From: Leptolyngbyaceae cyanobacterium
GTDB taxonomy: Bacteria; Cyanobacteriota; Cyanobacteriia; Cyanobacteriales; Aerosakkonemataceae
DNA: 64,000 nt
NCBI GenBank assembly: GCA_036703985.1
Contig: DATNQN010000020.1
Span: 1 to 64,000 of the forward strand
Direction of reading: 5' to 3'
Each line of letters starts with the position of its first letter. Position 1 is the first letter of the stretch. A model generated the notes under the pieces. It was not told the origin of the DNA. It did not search any database and saw nothing but the letters and a program-made list of their open reading frames with translations. Made by a program: the position numbers and the translations under genes. Positions 55,444 through 63,810 of the stretch are shown in pieces.

Positions 55444-56859
55444 ATGACCGAAAAAATCAGCGTTCGCAATCCAAGAACAGGCAACATCGATTACTGGATT
55501 ACCCCTCCATCATCAGAGCAAATCGCCGCCCAATGTGAAAAAATGCGGCAAGCGCAAATTGACTGGCAAAAAGCAGGTTTAGAGCGGAGAATTGCCGCTT
55601 TACAACAGTGGAAACAAGCCATTTTAGCGCGGAAAGATCATCTAACTAAAGATTTAGTTGCCGACACGGGCAGATTATCAGTATCCATTCTGGAAATCGA
55701 TTCATTTATTTCTACTATAGACCGTTGGTGTCGGCAATCCCCAGACTTATTAAACGAAGAAGAAAAAGTAACAGCTATTCCCTTCATTCAATTACAAAGT
55801 CAACAAGTTCCTTACCAATTAGTAGGTGTCATCAGTCCGTGGAATTTTCCCATTTTACTTTCTACAATTGATACCATACCCGCTCTCTTAGCAGGTTGTG
55901 CTGTAATCGTTAAGCCCAGCGAAATTGCACCCCGTTTCATTCAACCATTACTCGAAACTATTGCTGATGTTCCATTATTAAAAGATATACTTACCTACAT
56001 CGAAGGTGCTGGAGAAACGGGTGCAACCTTAATAGAATATGTAGATTTGGTATGTTTTACTGGTAGTGTGGCCACCGGGCGAAAAGTAGGAGAAGCAGCC
56101 GCTAAAAGATTTATTCCCGCTTTTTTGGAATTGGGAGGCAAAGACCCCGCGATTGTTTTAGAATCTGCCGATTTAGAGTTAGCAACTTCCGCCCTTTTAT
56201 GGGGTTCAGTTGTGAATACTGGTCAATCATGTTTATCAATCGAACGCATTTATGTAGCTGAATCTATTTTTGATGAATTTGTAGAAAAGCTAGTAGAAAA
56301 ATCTCAAAAAGTTAAGCTAGCATATCCTTCTATTGAAGAGGGAGAAATCGGCCCGATCATTGCCGAAAGACAAGCAGATATTATTGCCGAACATTTACAA
56401 GATGCGTTAGAAAAAGGAGCAGTTGTTCGCTGCGGGGGAGTAGTTGAAAAATTAAATGGTGGTTTGTGGTGTCATCCCACAGTGCTAACCCAAGTCAATC
56501 ACGGCATGAAAATAATGACCGAAGAAACTTTTGGCCCCATCATGCCAGTTATGCAATTTTCTCATATTGAAGAAGCAATTAATTTATCCAATGATACTAT
56601 TTATGGATTAAGCGCTGCTGTTTTTGCTGGTTCCTCAGAGGAAGCGATCGAAGTAGCGCGACATCTAGATGCTGGAGCAATTAGTATCAATGATGCCGGA
56701 TTAACGGCGCTGGTACATGAAGGAGAGAAAAATTCATTTAAATTTTCTGGTTTGGGAGGTTCTCGCATGGGTGCTGCTGCAATTAAACGCTTTATGCGGA
56801 AAAAAGCATTTTTGATCAAAACTCAACCTATTTCCGATCCTTGGTGGTTTAAAACTTGA
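55444..56859 (+). CDS. NAD(P)-dependent aldehyde dehydrogenase
   Basis: 471 aa, full-length ALDH. The catalytic residues are visible: Asn134 in SPWNFPILLS, Glu229 in LELGGKDPAIV and Cys263 in NTGQSCLSIERIYV; the cofactor loop is FTGSVATGRKV and the closing motif EETFGPIMPV. It oxidises an unknown aldehyde to the acid. The gene begins three bases after the nitrilase-like stop and is followed by the Rieske oxygenase gene after 79 bp, so the three are probably co-expressed. The C-terminal end (ISDPWWFKT) is slightly shorter than in most ALDHs but no motif is missing. Confidence 0.95.
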   Translation: MTEKISVRNPRTGNIDYWITPPSSEQIAAQCEKMRQAQIDWQKAGLERRIAALQQWKQAILARKDHLTKDLVADTGRLSVSILEIDSFISTIDRWCRQSPDLLNEEEKVTAIPFIQLQSQQVPYQLVGVISPWNFPILLSTIDTIPALLAGCAVIVKPSEIAPRFIQPLLETIADVPLLKDILTYIEGAGETGATLIEYVDLVCFTGSVATGRKVGEAAAKRFIPAFLELGGKDPAIVLESADLELATSALLWGSVVNTGQSCLSIERIYVAESIFDEFVEKLVEKSQKVKLAYPSIEEGEIGPIIAERQADIIAEHLQDALEKGAVVRCGGVVEKLNGGLWCHPTVLTQVNHGMKIMTEETFGPIMPVMQFSHIEEAINLSNDTIYGLSAAVFAGSSEEAIEVARHLDAGAISINDAGLTALVHEGEKNSFKFSGLGGSRMGAAAIKRFMRKKAFLIKTQPISDPWWFKT

Positions 56860-56938
56860 TAAAAACGATCTTCCTGTTTAGAATCAACTCAGGAAATTAT
56901 TGATGGGTTAAAAACTTATTTAAGAAAGAGCAATTAAG

Positions 56939-58306
56939 ATGACTTCTACCCAAGAACCGCCGTTAGTTGAAGAAAAGCGATCGCCACAAACAATTCCCGT
57001 GGCAATACCCGATCCCGCTCAAACTTTTAACTGGCGAAATTGTTGGTATCCGGTTACTTTTGTGCAAGATATGCCAAAAGATCGCCCTTATAGTTTTTCC
57101 CTATACGATGAACCACTTGTATTATTTAGAAACCAAAATGGGGAGTTTGGTTGCGTAGTCGATCGTTGTCCGCACCGTGCTGCTAAACTTTCCGACGGAC
57201 AAATATTTGATGGCAAGTTAGAGTGTTTATATCACGGTTGGCAATTTGGCATTGATGGTGAATGTTTGCACATTCCTCAGTTACCAAGCAATGGCACAAT
57301 TCCTAAAAATGCCTGTATAAAATCGTTTAAAGTAATCGAACGGCAAGGCATGATTTGGATGTGGGCTGGGGAAGCAGAAGAGGCGGATGAGAAACTCATC
57401 CCAACTATACCGAATTTGGATAAACCAGAGTTTGTTGGCCTAGATTTAATATATGACCGTCCTTACGATCAAACCTACTTTATCGAAAATGTGATTGACC
57501 CCGCTCATGTTCCCATCAGTCATCACGGTTCTGACGGCAATCGACAAAATGCACAACCATTAGAAATGGAAATTCTAGAAACTTCTATTGCAGGAATTCG
57601 AGGTCGATATCGGGGGATGAAAAAGCCTCATGGAAACTGGATAAACCTCGATTTCATTGCTCCCAATTTAGTTTTATACCAAGTTTCAGATTTACCAAAA
57701 CCTGGTTTTTCTTCTGGATTAGCTCTTTATTCTGTTCCTTTAGGCAAAGGGCGATGCCGTGTTCTATCCAGATTTTATTGGAACTTTTCAAGGTGGAAAA
57801 TCAAGTTGCAACCTCGCTGGTTTTCTCATTGGTATAGAAGCCGAGTAATAGAGGAGGATATATATATATCTAGGGGAGTGCAAGCGCAAGTAGAGCATTT
57901 GGGACAAAACCTTAAAGAAATATATTTACCGCTTAAAACTTCTGATATGTTAGCCATTGAATACCGTAAGTGGTTAGATAAATATGGGTCTTCTCTACCG
58001 TTTTATCAAGGTTATGAAACATTGAGGCTGCCAGACAATAAAGGTGGTTGTAACCATCAGCCAATACCTTTAGATCGATTCTCCGGACACACTGAGATCT
58101 GTATTTCCTGTAATAGAGCTTATCAAACGACGATTCAACTAAAACAGGTCGCAATAGGTGTAGCGATCGCAATGGCAGCTTTAGCTATAGTTACAGATGA
58201 ATTTAGCAGTAAAATGTCAGTTTTAGCTTCTCTTTCGGCAGTAGGTATAGCATTTATAGCTGAAAAAGTTAAAACTAAATTTGAACGTTCATACACCCGT
58301 CACTAG
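56939..58306 (+). CDS. Rieske oxygenase of the pheophorbide a oxygenase / TIC55 family
   Basis: 455 aa. The Rieske 2Fe-2S ligands are C77-x-H79 (CPHRAAKL) and C96-x2-H99 (CLYHGWQF). The mononuclear iron site follows as N184-x2-D187-x2-H190-x4-H195 (ENVIDPAHVPISHHG). A C-terminal CxxC (Cys388, Cys391 in EICISCNRAY) and two membrane helices (about 402-420 and 427-445) complete the layout of plant PaO, TIC55 and PTC52, which are membrane-anchored ferredoxin-dependent monooxygenases. PaO opens the pheophorbide a ring; other members hydroxylate chlorophyll-type molecules. Next to an RCCR homologue, a tetrapyrrole substrate is plausible but not shown. Confidence 0.92.
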   Translation: MTSTQEPPLVEEKRSPQTIPVAIPDPAQTFNWRNCWYPVTFVQDMPKDRPYSFSLYDEPLVLFRNQNGEFGCVVDRCPHRAAKLSDGQIFDGKLECLYHGWQFGIDGECLHIPQLPSNGTIPKNACIKSFKVIERQGMIWMWAGEAEEADEKLIPTIPNLDKPEFVGLDLIYDRPYDQTYFIENVIDPAHVPISHHGSDGNRQNAQPLEMEILETSIAGIRGRYRGMKKPHGNWINLDFIAPNLVLYQVSDLPKPGFSSGLALYSVPLGKGRCRVLSRFYWNFSRWKIKLQPRWFSHWYRSRVIEEDIYISRGVQAQVEHLGQNLKEIYLPLKTSDMLAIEYRKWLDKYGSSLPFYQGYETLRLPDNKGGCNHQPIPLDRFSGHTEICISCNRAYQTTIQLKQVAIGVAIAMAALAIVTDEFSSKMSVLASLSAVGIAFIAEKVKTKFERSYTRH

Positions 58307-58361
58307 TTTTTAATTTTACTAGTGATATAACTGTTTATTAAACTAAAAAAAAGGATTTTTT

Positions 58362-58808
58362 ATGGCTGGTATCCGTGAAGAAATGCCCGTACTTGTTCGA
58401 CACGAAGGTGACTGGGTGGGAACCTATACTGTTGTCGATCCCCAAGGAAATATTATCGATCAACACAAGTCCCATTTAACTTGTCAATTTCCCGAAAACG
58501 AGTCATATTCCTATTACCAAATTAATCGTTACGAATGGTCTGATGGAAAACGAGAAGAGCATAAATTCCCCGCTACTTTCCGTGATAAGAGAATCTGGTT
58601 TGACACGGATCGTATTGAAGGGCAAGCCTGGGAAGTAGATAATACAACTATTATTTTGCACTTTACTTATAAAACCATGCCAGATATGTATTTGTATGAA
58701 ATGATCCAAATTAGCCCTTGCAATAACTATCGTTCTCGTACCTGGCATTGGTTTAAAAATCATCAACTTTTTCAACGCACTTTAATTCAAGAAGAACGGA
58801 TGCGATAA
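58362..58808 (+). CDS. Calycin/DUF3598-like small protein
   Basis: 148 aa, soluble, all-beta in appearance with many aromatic residues (YSYYQINRYEWSDGKREEH, IWFDTDRIEGQAWEVD, RSRTWHWFKNHQLFQRTLIQ). The start (VRHEGDWVGTYTVVDPQGNIID) resembles DUF3598 and other lipocalin-like proteins in which GxWxGxY forms the first strand. A ligand-binding barrel would fit a cluster handling hydrophobic molecules, but the family call is tentative. AAAAAAGGA precedes the ATG. It follows the Rieske gene by 55 bp. Confidence 0.72.
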   Translation: MAGIREEMPVLVRHEGDWVGTYTVVDPQGNIIDQHKSHLTCQFPENESYSYYQINRYEWSDGKREEHKFPATFRDKRIWFDTDRIEGQAWEVDNTTIILHFTYKTMPDMYLYEMIQISPCNNYRSRTWHWFKNHQLFQRTLIQEERMR

Positions 58809-58922
58809 AATTGTTTTTATGGCATACAATATAATAAAAATATGAAAACATAAAATAGAAAGGGTTTCTTCATTTGTAATTATTGCCATAATTATAACAA
58901 GGCTAGTGAGGAGATATTCAAC

Positions 58923-59321
58923 ATGACAAAAACACAGCCAAACATCATAGAAGTAGCTAAAAAAGCATTTTCCCAATTATCTGATGGACTAGCTACAGGT
59001 GATTGGAACCCTCTTTTAGATATGCTCACGGATGATTTTACATTTTGGTTTCCAATGGGGCCGTATCATGGCTTAAATCACGGTAAAGAACGTATGAAAG
59101 AATTTTTACAGTATGTTTCGGAAACCTTTGACGGTGGAATTACCGTGACATCAATTGACAGAATTACCAGTAACGAAACAACTGTAGTTTTTGAGTTTCG
59201 GGATGAAGGTTTGATGCGAGGAGAACCTTATAAAAATCGCGTTGCAGCTTCCTTTGACGTGCGAGGAGACAAAATTTGTGCTTATCGAGAATATTTCGGT
59301 AGCGATGGCAAATCGAATTAA
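58923..59321 (+). CDS. SnoaL-like / NTF2-fold protein
   Basis: 132 aa. The SnoaL/NTF2 cone fold is recognised from VAKKAFSQLSDGLATGDWNPLLDMLTDDFTFWFP (two motifs: helix then strand), HGKERMKEFLQYVSE and ICAYREYFGSDG. Such proteins act as cyclases, isomerases or hydrolases on polyketides, steroids and similar molecules, or simply bind ligands; the exact role is unknown. GTGAGGAGAT is a strong ribosome-binding site. It belongs to the co-directional run that begins with the nitrilase-like gene; 114 bp separate it from the previous gene. Confidence 0.85.
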   Translation: MTKTQPNIIEVAKKAFSQLSDGLATGDWNPLLDMLTDDFTFWFPMGPYHGLNHGKERMKEFLQYVSETFDGGITVTSIDRITSNETTVVFEFRDEGLMRGEPYKNRVAASFDVRGDKICAYREYFGSDGKSN

Positions 59322-59345
59322 AAAAGATCGTTAGCTTTAAAGTCA

Positions 59346-59738
59346 ATGGCAACTCCAATATCTACATGGTTTCGGTACGTGCTGGTGGCAACTGCCATGA
59401 TGAATTTGGGTGGTTCTTTTATATTTGCGCCACCCATTTTCAATCGTTACGATATGCTGGGTTTTCCTCAAAATACCCACCCATTATATCTGTGGATTAT
59501 ATCAATTTGGATTTTGATATTTGGTATTGGTTATTTGTGGCTAGCATTCACTGCTAAATCCGAACCTCTTTTTATTGCGGTAGCAGCCGCCGCTAAATTG
59601 GTATTCGCAGTGCTATTCTTTGCATTTTATTTAGTGGGTGATTTGCCATTGATAACGGCATTACCCGGTAGTGGTGACTTGTTATTCGCCATAGCTTTTA
59701 TCTACTGGCTACTCCAAGAGCGTAAACCTAATTATTAA
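59346..59738 (+). CDS. Four-helix membrane protein of unknown function
   Basis: 130 aa, four membrane helices (about 10-30, 45-65, 70-97, 105-122). No named family recognised, though small proteins of this topology occur beside oxygenase genes. The SnoaL-like gene ends 24 bp upstream, suggesting co-transcription and possibly a membrane role (electron delivery or transport) for the pathway. Function unknown. Confidence 0.78.
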   Translation: MATPISTWFRYVLVATAMMNLGGSFIFAPPIFNRYDMLGFPQNTHPLYLWIISIWILIFGIGYLWLAFTAKSEPLFIAVAAAAKLVFAVLFFAFYLVGDLPLITALPGSGDLLFAIAFIYWLLQERKPNY

Positions 59739-59857
59739 CTAACCCAAATGCCTGCATCGAGTAAGTAGCGAGAATAAGTAAATATTTGTAATGTTCCATT
59801 GATTTTTGTAGAGATCTAATTACTATTTTGGCTAAGAAAGCTTATCTGAGGAGAGCA

Positions 59858-60046
59858 ATGCTAGAACATCCACAACACCACGAAACAAATGACGAAACTG
59901 TATCGGAAGAATTATCAGAACAAGAGTTGACCGATATCGTTGGTGGTAATCTTGCTGGCAACAGCGGTCGGATCGTAATTTGGTTTGCTAATACTACTAA
60001 TAGTACAGGAAACCTGGCAGCCCCTAATGGCAGGGTGGAGATCTAA
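59858..60046 (+). CDS. RiPP/bacteriocin-type precursor peptide with double-Gly leader
   Basis: 62 aa from ATG 59858, chosen over a TTG at 59828 because TGAGGAGAGCA directly precedes it. The leader ends ELSEQELTDIVGG, the conserved bacteriocin-type LSxxELxxIxGG motif cut by peptidase-containing ABC transporters. The predicted core of 32 residues (NLAGNSGRIVIWFANTTNST...) is rich in Asn, Thr and Gly and has no Cys, which argues against lanthipeptide or sactipeptide modification. No maturation enzyme or exporter is encoded nearby, so it would rely on genes elsewhere. Confidence 0.75.
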   Translation: MLEHPQHHETNDETVSEELSEQELTDIVGGNLAGNSGRIVIWFANTTNSTGNLAAPNGRVEI

Positions 60047-60145
60047 TCGGTTTCGGATTCCTAATAGGTGTTTCCGAAACGTAGCCGGATCAGAGTTAGT
60101 GCAGTTGCGTTTTCAATCACCTAGTCTAGAGAGGAGTTTTTAACT

Positions 60146-60211
60146 GTGAAACTAAGAACGAAGAAGCTGGTTGTAAAATCAATCAGTTTTTTATTGAATT
60201 GTCACATTTAA
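60146..60211 (+). other. Possible very short ORF with strong ribosome-binding site
   Basis: GAGAGGAGTTTTTAACT precedes a GTG-initiated 21-codon frame (MKLRTKKLVVKSISFLLNCHI). It has a basic start and hydrophobic end. It may be a leader peptide, a decayed second precursor peptide, or chance. It ends 12 bases before the next gene's start. Confidence 0.25.
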
Positions 60212-60222
60212 ATTTATCGAGT

Positions 60223-60849
60223 ATGGTTATCGATCGCACCGCACAAACCACTTTAAAAACAGAACTTTTAAAGCAAATTCGAGCTTTCACGCCGCAGCAA
60301 GCACTTTTTCCATCTAAAAACGAATCTATTAACCAATTGGTGCAACAGCTAGAACTTATCAATCCCATTCCGCAGCCTCTAAGTACAGAGAATCTTCCTT
60401 GTTTGTTGGGTAATTGGCAATTGATTTACGCTTCTAGAGGAACTGTCGTTACGCGCCGAATAAATAACATCTGGGAAGGGATAACAATCAAACAAATATG
60501 GCAATATTTAACGGCTGGTAGTAGTAATGAAATTGTTGTAGAAAACGGAGCTTTGATAGAATTAGCTTGGTTGGGAACTTGGCAATTAAAGGCAGAAGGA
60601 ATTTGGCAATTGGGGACGGATGAGCAGGTAGCTAAAGTTAGCTTTAATGCTTTTTCATCGCAATTAATGAATATGTTTAATCAAACTAATTGGAGTTTAC
60701 CAGAACTAAAAATACCCGTGCTGGAATTTTTGAGGAATGAAGCTGCGTGGACAACTTCATACTTGGATGAAGACTTAAGATTTGGTCGGGGCGCTACTGG
60801 CAATCTATTTGTTTTTCATCGTCAAAGCGATGTTATAGGAAAATATTAA
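60223..60849 (+). CDS. PAP/fibrillin-family protein
   Basis: 208 aa from ATG 60223 (an upstream TTG adds eight residues without support). The plastid-lipid-associated-protein/fibrillin family is recognised by an N-terminal helical part (KTELLKQIRAFTPQQ), then LPCLLGNWQLIYASRGTVVTRR, and a C-terminal strand with TSYLDEDLRFGRGATGNLFVF. Fibrillins are lipocalin-like and bind hydrophobic molecules such as carotenoids and quinones at thylakoids. Its stop overlaps the next start by one base, so the two are coupled. Confidence 0.9.
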   Translation: MVIDRTAQTTLKTELLKQIRAFTPQQALFPSKNESINQLVQQLELINPIPQPLSTENLPCLLGNWQLIYASRGTVVTRRINNIWEGITIKQIWQYLTAGSSNEIVVENGALIELAWLGTWQLKAEGIWQLGTDEQVAKVSFNAFSSQLMNMFNQTNWSLPELKIPVLEFLRNEAAWTTSYLDEDLRFGRGATGNLFVFHRQSDVIGKY

Positions 60850-61082
60850 TGATGCAAACAATAGCTACCATATTTTCTACTGTCGCCCTAACTAGCTTAA
60901 TAGTATTTGGGTATTGGTGGGAAAGAAAGCAAGACCCATCCCACAACTTACCATTGTGGATCGAAATACCCAGCTTCATCGTTACTCTGTTAGTGTTGGC
61001 TGCCTTCCCTGCATTGAAAGACACTAGCAGATATTCGAGAAGCCGGGGTGATGGTAGCCGGGATGGGGATGGGGATGATTAA
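60849..61082 (+). CDS. Small membrane protein of unknown function
   Basis: 77 aa with two hydrophobic segments (IATIFSTVALTSLIVFGYWW and IPSFIVTLLVLAAFPAL) and a charged Arg/Asp/Gly tail (RSRGDGSRDGDGDD). It overlaps the PAP/fibrillin stop by one base (TAATG), which supports it as a real gene translated from the same message. No family recognised. Confidence 0.72.
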   Translation: MMQTIATIFSTVALTSLIVFGYWWERKQDPSHNLPLWIEIPSFIVTLLVLAAFPALKDTSRYSRSRGDGSRDGDGDD

Positions 61083-61925
61083 TCAGGATCTCTTGTGATG
61101 TTTGCGCGTTAAAGCCGAACCAGTACCCAGCATAGCAAGGGCGAGGAACCCCAGCGTAGAAGATGGTTCGGGGATTTTGATATCAGGGGGAATTGGTGGG
61201 GGAGGTGGCGGTGGCGGTGGCGGAACTTCTTTTGCCTCAGCAGCACCAGCGACTTTAAGTTGAATATTAAAATCACGGAATTCATTTGCTTTCAGTATGG
61301 TTGAAAAAGTGCAATTAACCTGACCTGCTTTAACATCATTGGCAAAGATCTTTAAACTAAGGGGACTGCATTGTTTGTTAGCATTACCTAGCCCATTTAC
61401 TGTAACTTCGTATGCAGCGGAAGCATTTTCTAAAGCTAAATTAGCTGTAGCTTCTAGTTTGTAATCGAAACTCAAATCAAACATTAAGGGGATATCTTCC
61501 GCAGGTGGAAAACCTGGCATCCCGGTGCCATTTCCCAGCCTGCCGTAAAGAACGGCGTGGGTGTTAGCAAAGGCTTTACCTGCTGGGTTAGCAAAGCCAT
61601 CTACAGAACCTGCCGTGCCTTTTCTACCAAATTGACGATCTGAAAAAGGGTCGAGAAGACCGCTAGGTTGGCTGAATTGTTGAAAATCGAATAGTTTAAA
61701 ATTCGCCTTAGCATTTCCTGTGGAAACCGCTGCACCTCGACGGTAACCTTTTTCGTTTCCCTTACTGAGAGTAAATCCAAACTTATTGGTAATAGAGGGA
61801 GGCATTAGTAGAGAAAAGTTGTCAATGCTTGCATGGAAAGTAGCAGCTTTGGCTTGAATTGCTAAGCAACTTGCTAAACTCGCACTAAAGACAACTGTGC
61901 CAAAATGTTTAATTAATGTTTTCAT
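61083..61925 (-). CDS. PEP-CTERM sorting-domain protein
   Basis: 280 aa from ATG 61925. A signal peptide (core TVVFSASLASCLAI, cleavage near QAKA-AT) is followed by a ~200-residue beta-rich domain without a named family, a Pro-rich stretch (PPPPPPPPIPPD) and the PEP-CTERM tail: IPEPSSTLGFLALAMLG with a basic end (KHHKRS). The tail directs processing by an exosortase and placement at the cell surface or in the extracellular matrix. An earlier in-frame start (61991) would precede the signal peptide. Convergent with the small membrane-protein gene. Confidence 0.9.
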   Translation of the reverse strand: MKTLIKHFGTVVFSASLASCLAIQAKAATFHASIDNFSLLMPPSITNKFGFTLSKGNEKGYRRGAAVSTGNAKANFKLFDFQQFSQPSGLLDPFSDRQFGRKGTAGSVDGFANPAGKAFANTHAVLYGRLGNGTGMPGFPPAEDIPLMFDLSFDYKLEATANLALENASAAYEVTVNGLGNANKQCSPLSLKIFANDVKAGQVNCTFSTILKANEFRDFNIQLKVAGAAEAKEVPPPPPPPPPPIPPDIKIPEPSSTLGFLALAMLGTGSALTRKHHKRS

Positions 61926-62610
61926 GGTTTTTGATAAACTTCGATCGGCAACTAATCGATAATTTTGACGAAGGTTGGTAACCGCACCCAATAGGAGCTA
62001 ATAAGTTAGCTCGTTCAGTTTTCGCATCCAATAATTTGCTTTCTTGATGTCTCTTTTCACCAGAGATATTTCTCAAAACTAAATTTTGCTAGCTATTCGC
62101 TGCGCTTACAGCATCTATTTGCACCTGAAGAGCCAATAGTAAAGCGAACAAATACTGATTTGATAATACAAGTAATTTTAATTAGATAAATCCAATCAGG
62201 TTGTTCTTGTTCAAATCTTTACAACTTTAATTTATATTAAATATTATAGACATTAAGATTTTTTAAATAAGTTTTTTAAACTTAGTAACCAGTAGGTTTG
62301 CTTGGACAGCATTTTAGTTTACATTCCTTAAAAAGCGCTCCAACTAGCAATAGGAAAACTCGCTCAAAGCATAATTTAAACTTATAATTTTCTCTGGCTT
62401 CAGTAGGATACTTAGCTTTACGCAATCTTTATAAATAATCAATATGTTTTTAGTACTAATGTACCCATTTTTTTGCTTATTCAATCAATCTCCTCTACCT
62501 ACCACGATCGCAAATCCGATCGGGATTTACCCTAACAAACTTTAACGCAATGGAGAAAGAGGAAAAGGTTCTTGCCCCGTTCCTCTCACGACAGCAATAA
62601 AAATTAAAAA
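61926..62610. other. Intergenic region, 685 bp
   Basis: AT-rich spacer between the PEP-CTERM gene and the secreted hypothetical gene. A 33-codon frame at 62443 (MFLVLMYPFFCLF...) lacks a ribosome-binding site and matches no small photosynthesis subunit. The sequence upstream of 61925 should hold the PEP-CTERM gene promoter. Nothing else recognised. Confidence 0.4.
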
Positions 62611-63810
62611 TCAAGATTGAGAAACGCGACAGGTTTTGAGTCTGTTAAACAAAGCAGGCAAATAATTGCTAAACCGATCTGATGCTAGATTTATCGCATC
62701 GATCGTACAACTACCACATCCAAGGGAACGCTCGTTAAGGTAGTCACTCAAACGGCTAGAAGAAACTCCCACCCAAGGAAAATGACCCACAGGAGCATTA
62801 GCTGTATAGTTTAATTCGGTATCTAATCGCCACTGAGTTCCTGATAACTCCATACCGACAGGATTGTTTTCTGGTAGAGGAGTATTTCTACGCCATCCCA
62901 CTGTTTGACCGAATCGTTCTGCTCGCTGTTGCGAGTTATTCGTGCGCGTGCTAATTTGTTGCCAAATTCGTTGTTGTGCGCTGTAACCAAAGCGTCTTTG
63001 GCTAGCAGTTGACCAGAGGCGATCGATAGTACGCAAATCTTCGCAAGGTAGCTGATTAAGTACAGTTTTGCTATCAAATAGCAGATCGCCTTTATTATTA
63101 GCTAACCTAAAAATAATTGCCCTGGTTTCTACATCAGCAGCCTGCCAATTACGCTTATTCAAAAAGTTTTGCAGGTTATTGTAGTTAATGCGCCACTGAG
63201 CAACAGGCGCAGCCGGATTTAGGATGTCGAAGGTGAAGCTATTAACTACTTCTTGAAATGCTTGCCGAATGGGATCGCTTTTATTGAGGTAGCCTACTTG
63301 CACTCGGAATACCCGGCGACCATCCGGACTGCTGAATAATACGTTATCGGATTCGTAGAGCCCTGTGGAAGTATATGCGATCGCTCTTTGTCCGGCAACC
63401 GTGAGGGGCCGATCGTCATTGCGGCTGAGTTCGCCTTTCCATTTTGCTAAAGGCAACTGTTGGGGATTATCGTAAATGGAGATGCTGATGATTGGCGGCT
63501 TTTCGGGTAGCTCGTTAGGATTGAGGTAATCTGATTGATTCCAAATCTCTACTACTTCCAGTGGGGTAGGCTGACCGGATAACCTTTCAGCAGGTACGAT
63601 CGTATAACCGCTTGGCCATACTAACCGAAAACCAAAGCGATTACTCGTATAAAATACATCTCGCATCCTGGCAGAATTGACAGTTGGGTTAGCCAGAGTT
63701 GTTTGAGATAAGCTTCCTGGAGCCAATAATCCTAAAAGCTGGATACTACTGCCTATAGTCAAAACTGTAAATAATCCAATTGGCCAAATTTTGCGTATCC
63801 GGTTTTTCAT
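62611..63810 (-). CDS. Secreted hypothetical protein
   Basis: About 399 aa from ATG 63810, which gives a signal peptide (MKNRIRKIWPIGLFTVLTIG, cleaved further on near ANP); an upstream in-frame start at 63840 is less likely. The region 45-175 (SNRFGFRLVWPSGYTIVP, VFRVQVGYLNKSDPIRQAF) resembles the exported domains found in many cyanobacterial stress proteins. The C-terminal half contains a GUN4-like stretch (DLRTIDRLWSTASQRRFGYSAQQRIW, seen as two motifs, then HFPWVGV), and GUN4 proteins bind tetrapyrroles. I consider the GUN4-like call likely but not certain. Being exported would be unusual for GUN4. Confidence 0.72.
   Translation of the reverse strand: MKNRIRKIWPIGLFTVLTIGSSIQLLGLLAPGSLSQTTLANPTVNSARMRDVFYTSNRFGFRLVWPSGYTIVPAERLSGQPTPLEVVEIWNQSDYLNPNELPEKPPIISISIYDNPQQLPLAKWKGELSRNDDRPLTVAGQRAIAYTSTGLYESDNVLFSSPDGRRVFRVQVGYLNKSDPIRQAFQEVVNSFTFDILNPAAPVAQWRINYNNLQNFLNKRNWQAADVETRAIIFRLANNKGDLLFDSKTVLNQLPCEDLRTIDRLWSTASQRRFGYSAQQRIWQQISTRTNNSQQRAERFGQTVGWRRNTPLPENNPVGMELSGTQWRLDTELNYTANAPVGHFPWVGVSSSRLSDYLNERSLGCGSCTIDAINLASDRFSNYLPALFNRLKTCRVSQS

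Noticed and set aside
62443-62544. 33-codon hydrophobic ORF considered as a small photosystem subunit
   Set aside because: Does not match any known Psa, Psb or Pet small subunit and lacks a ribosome-binding site.
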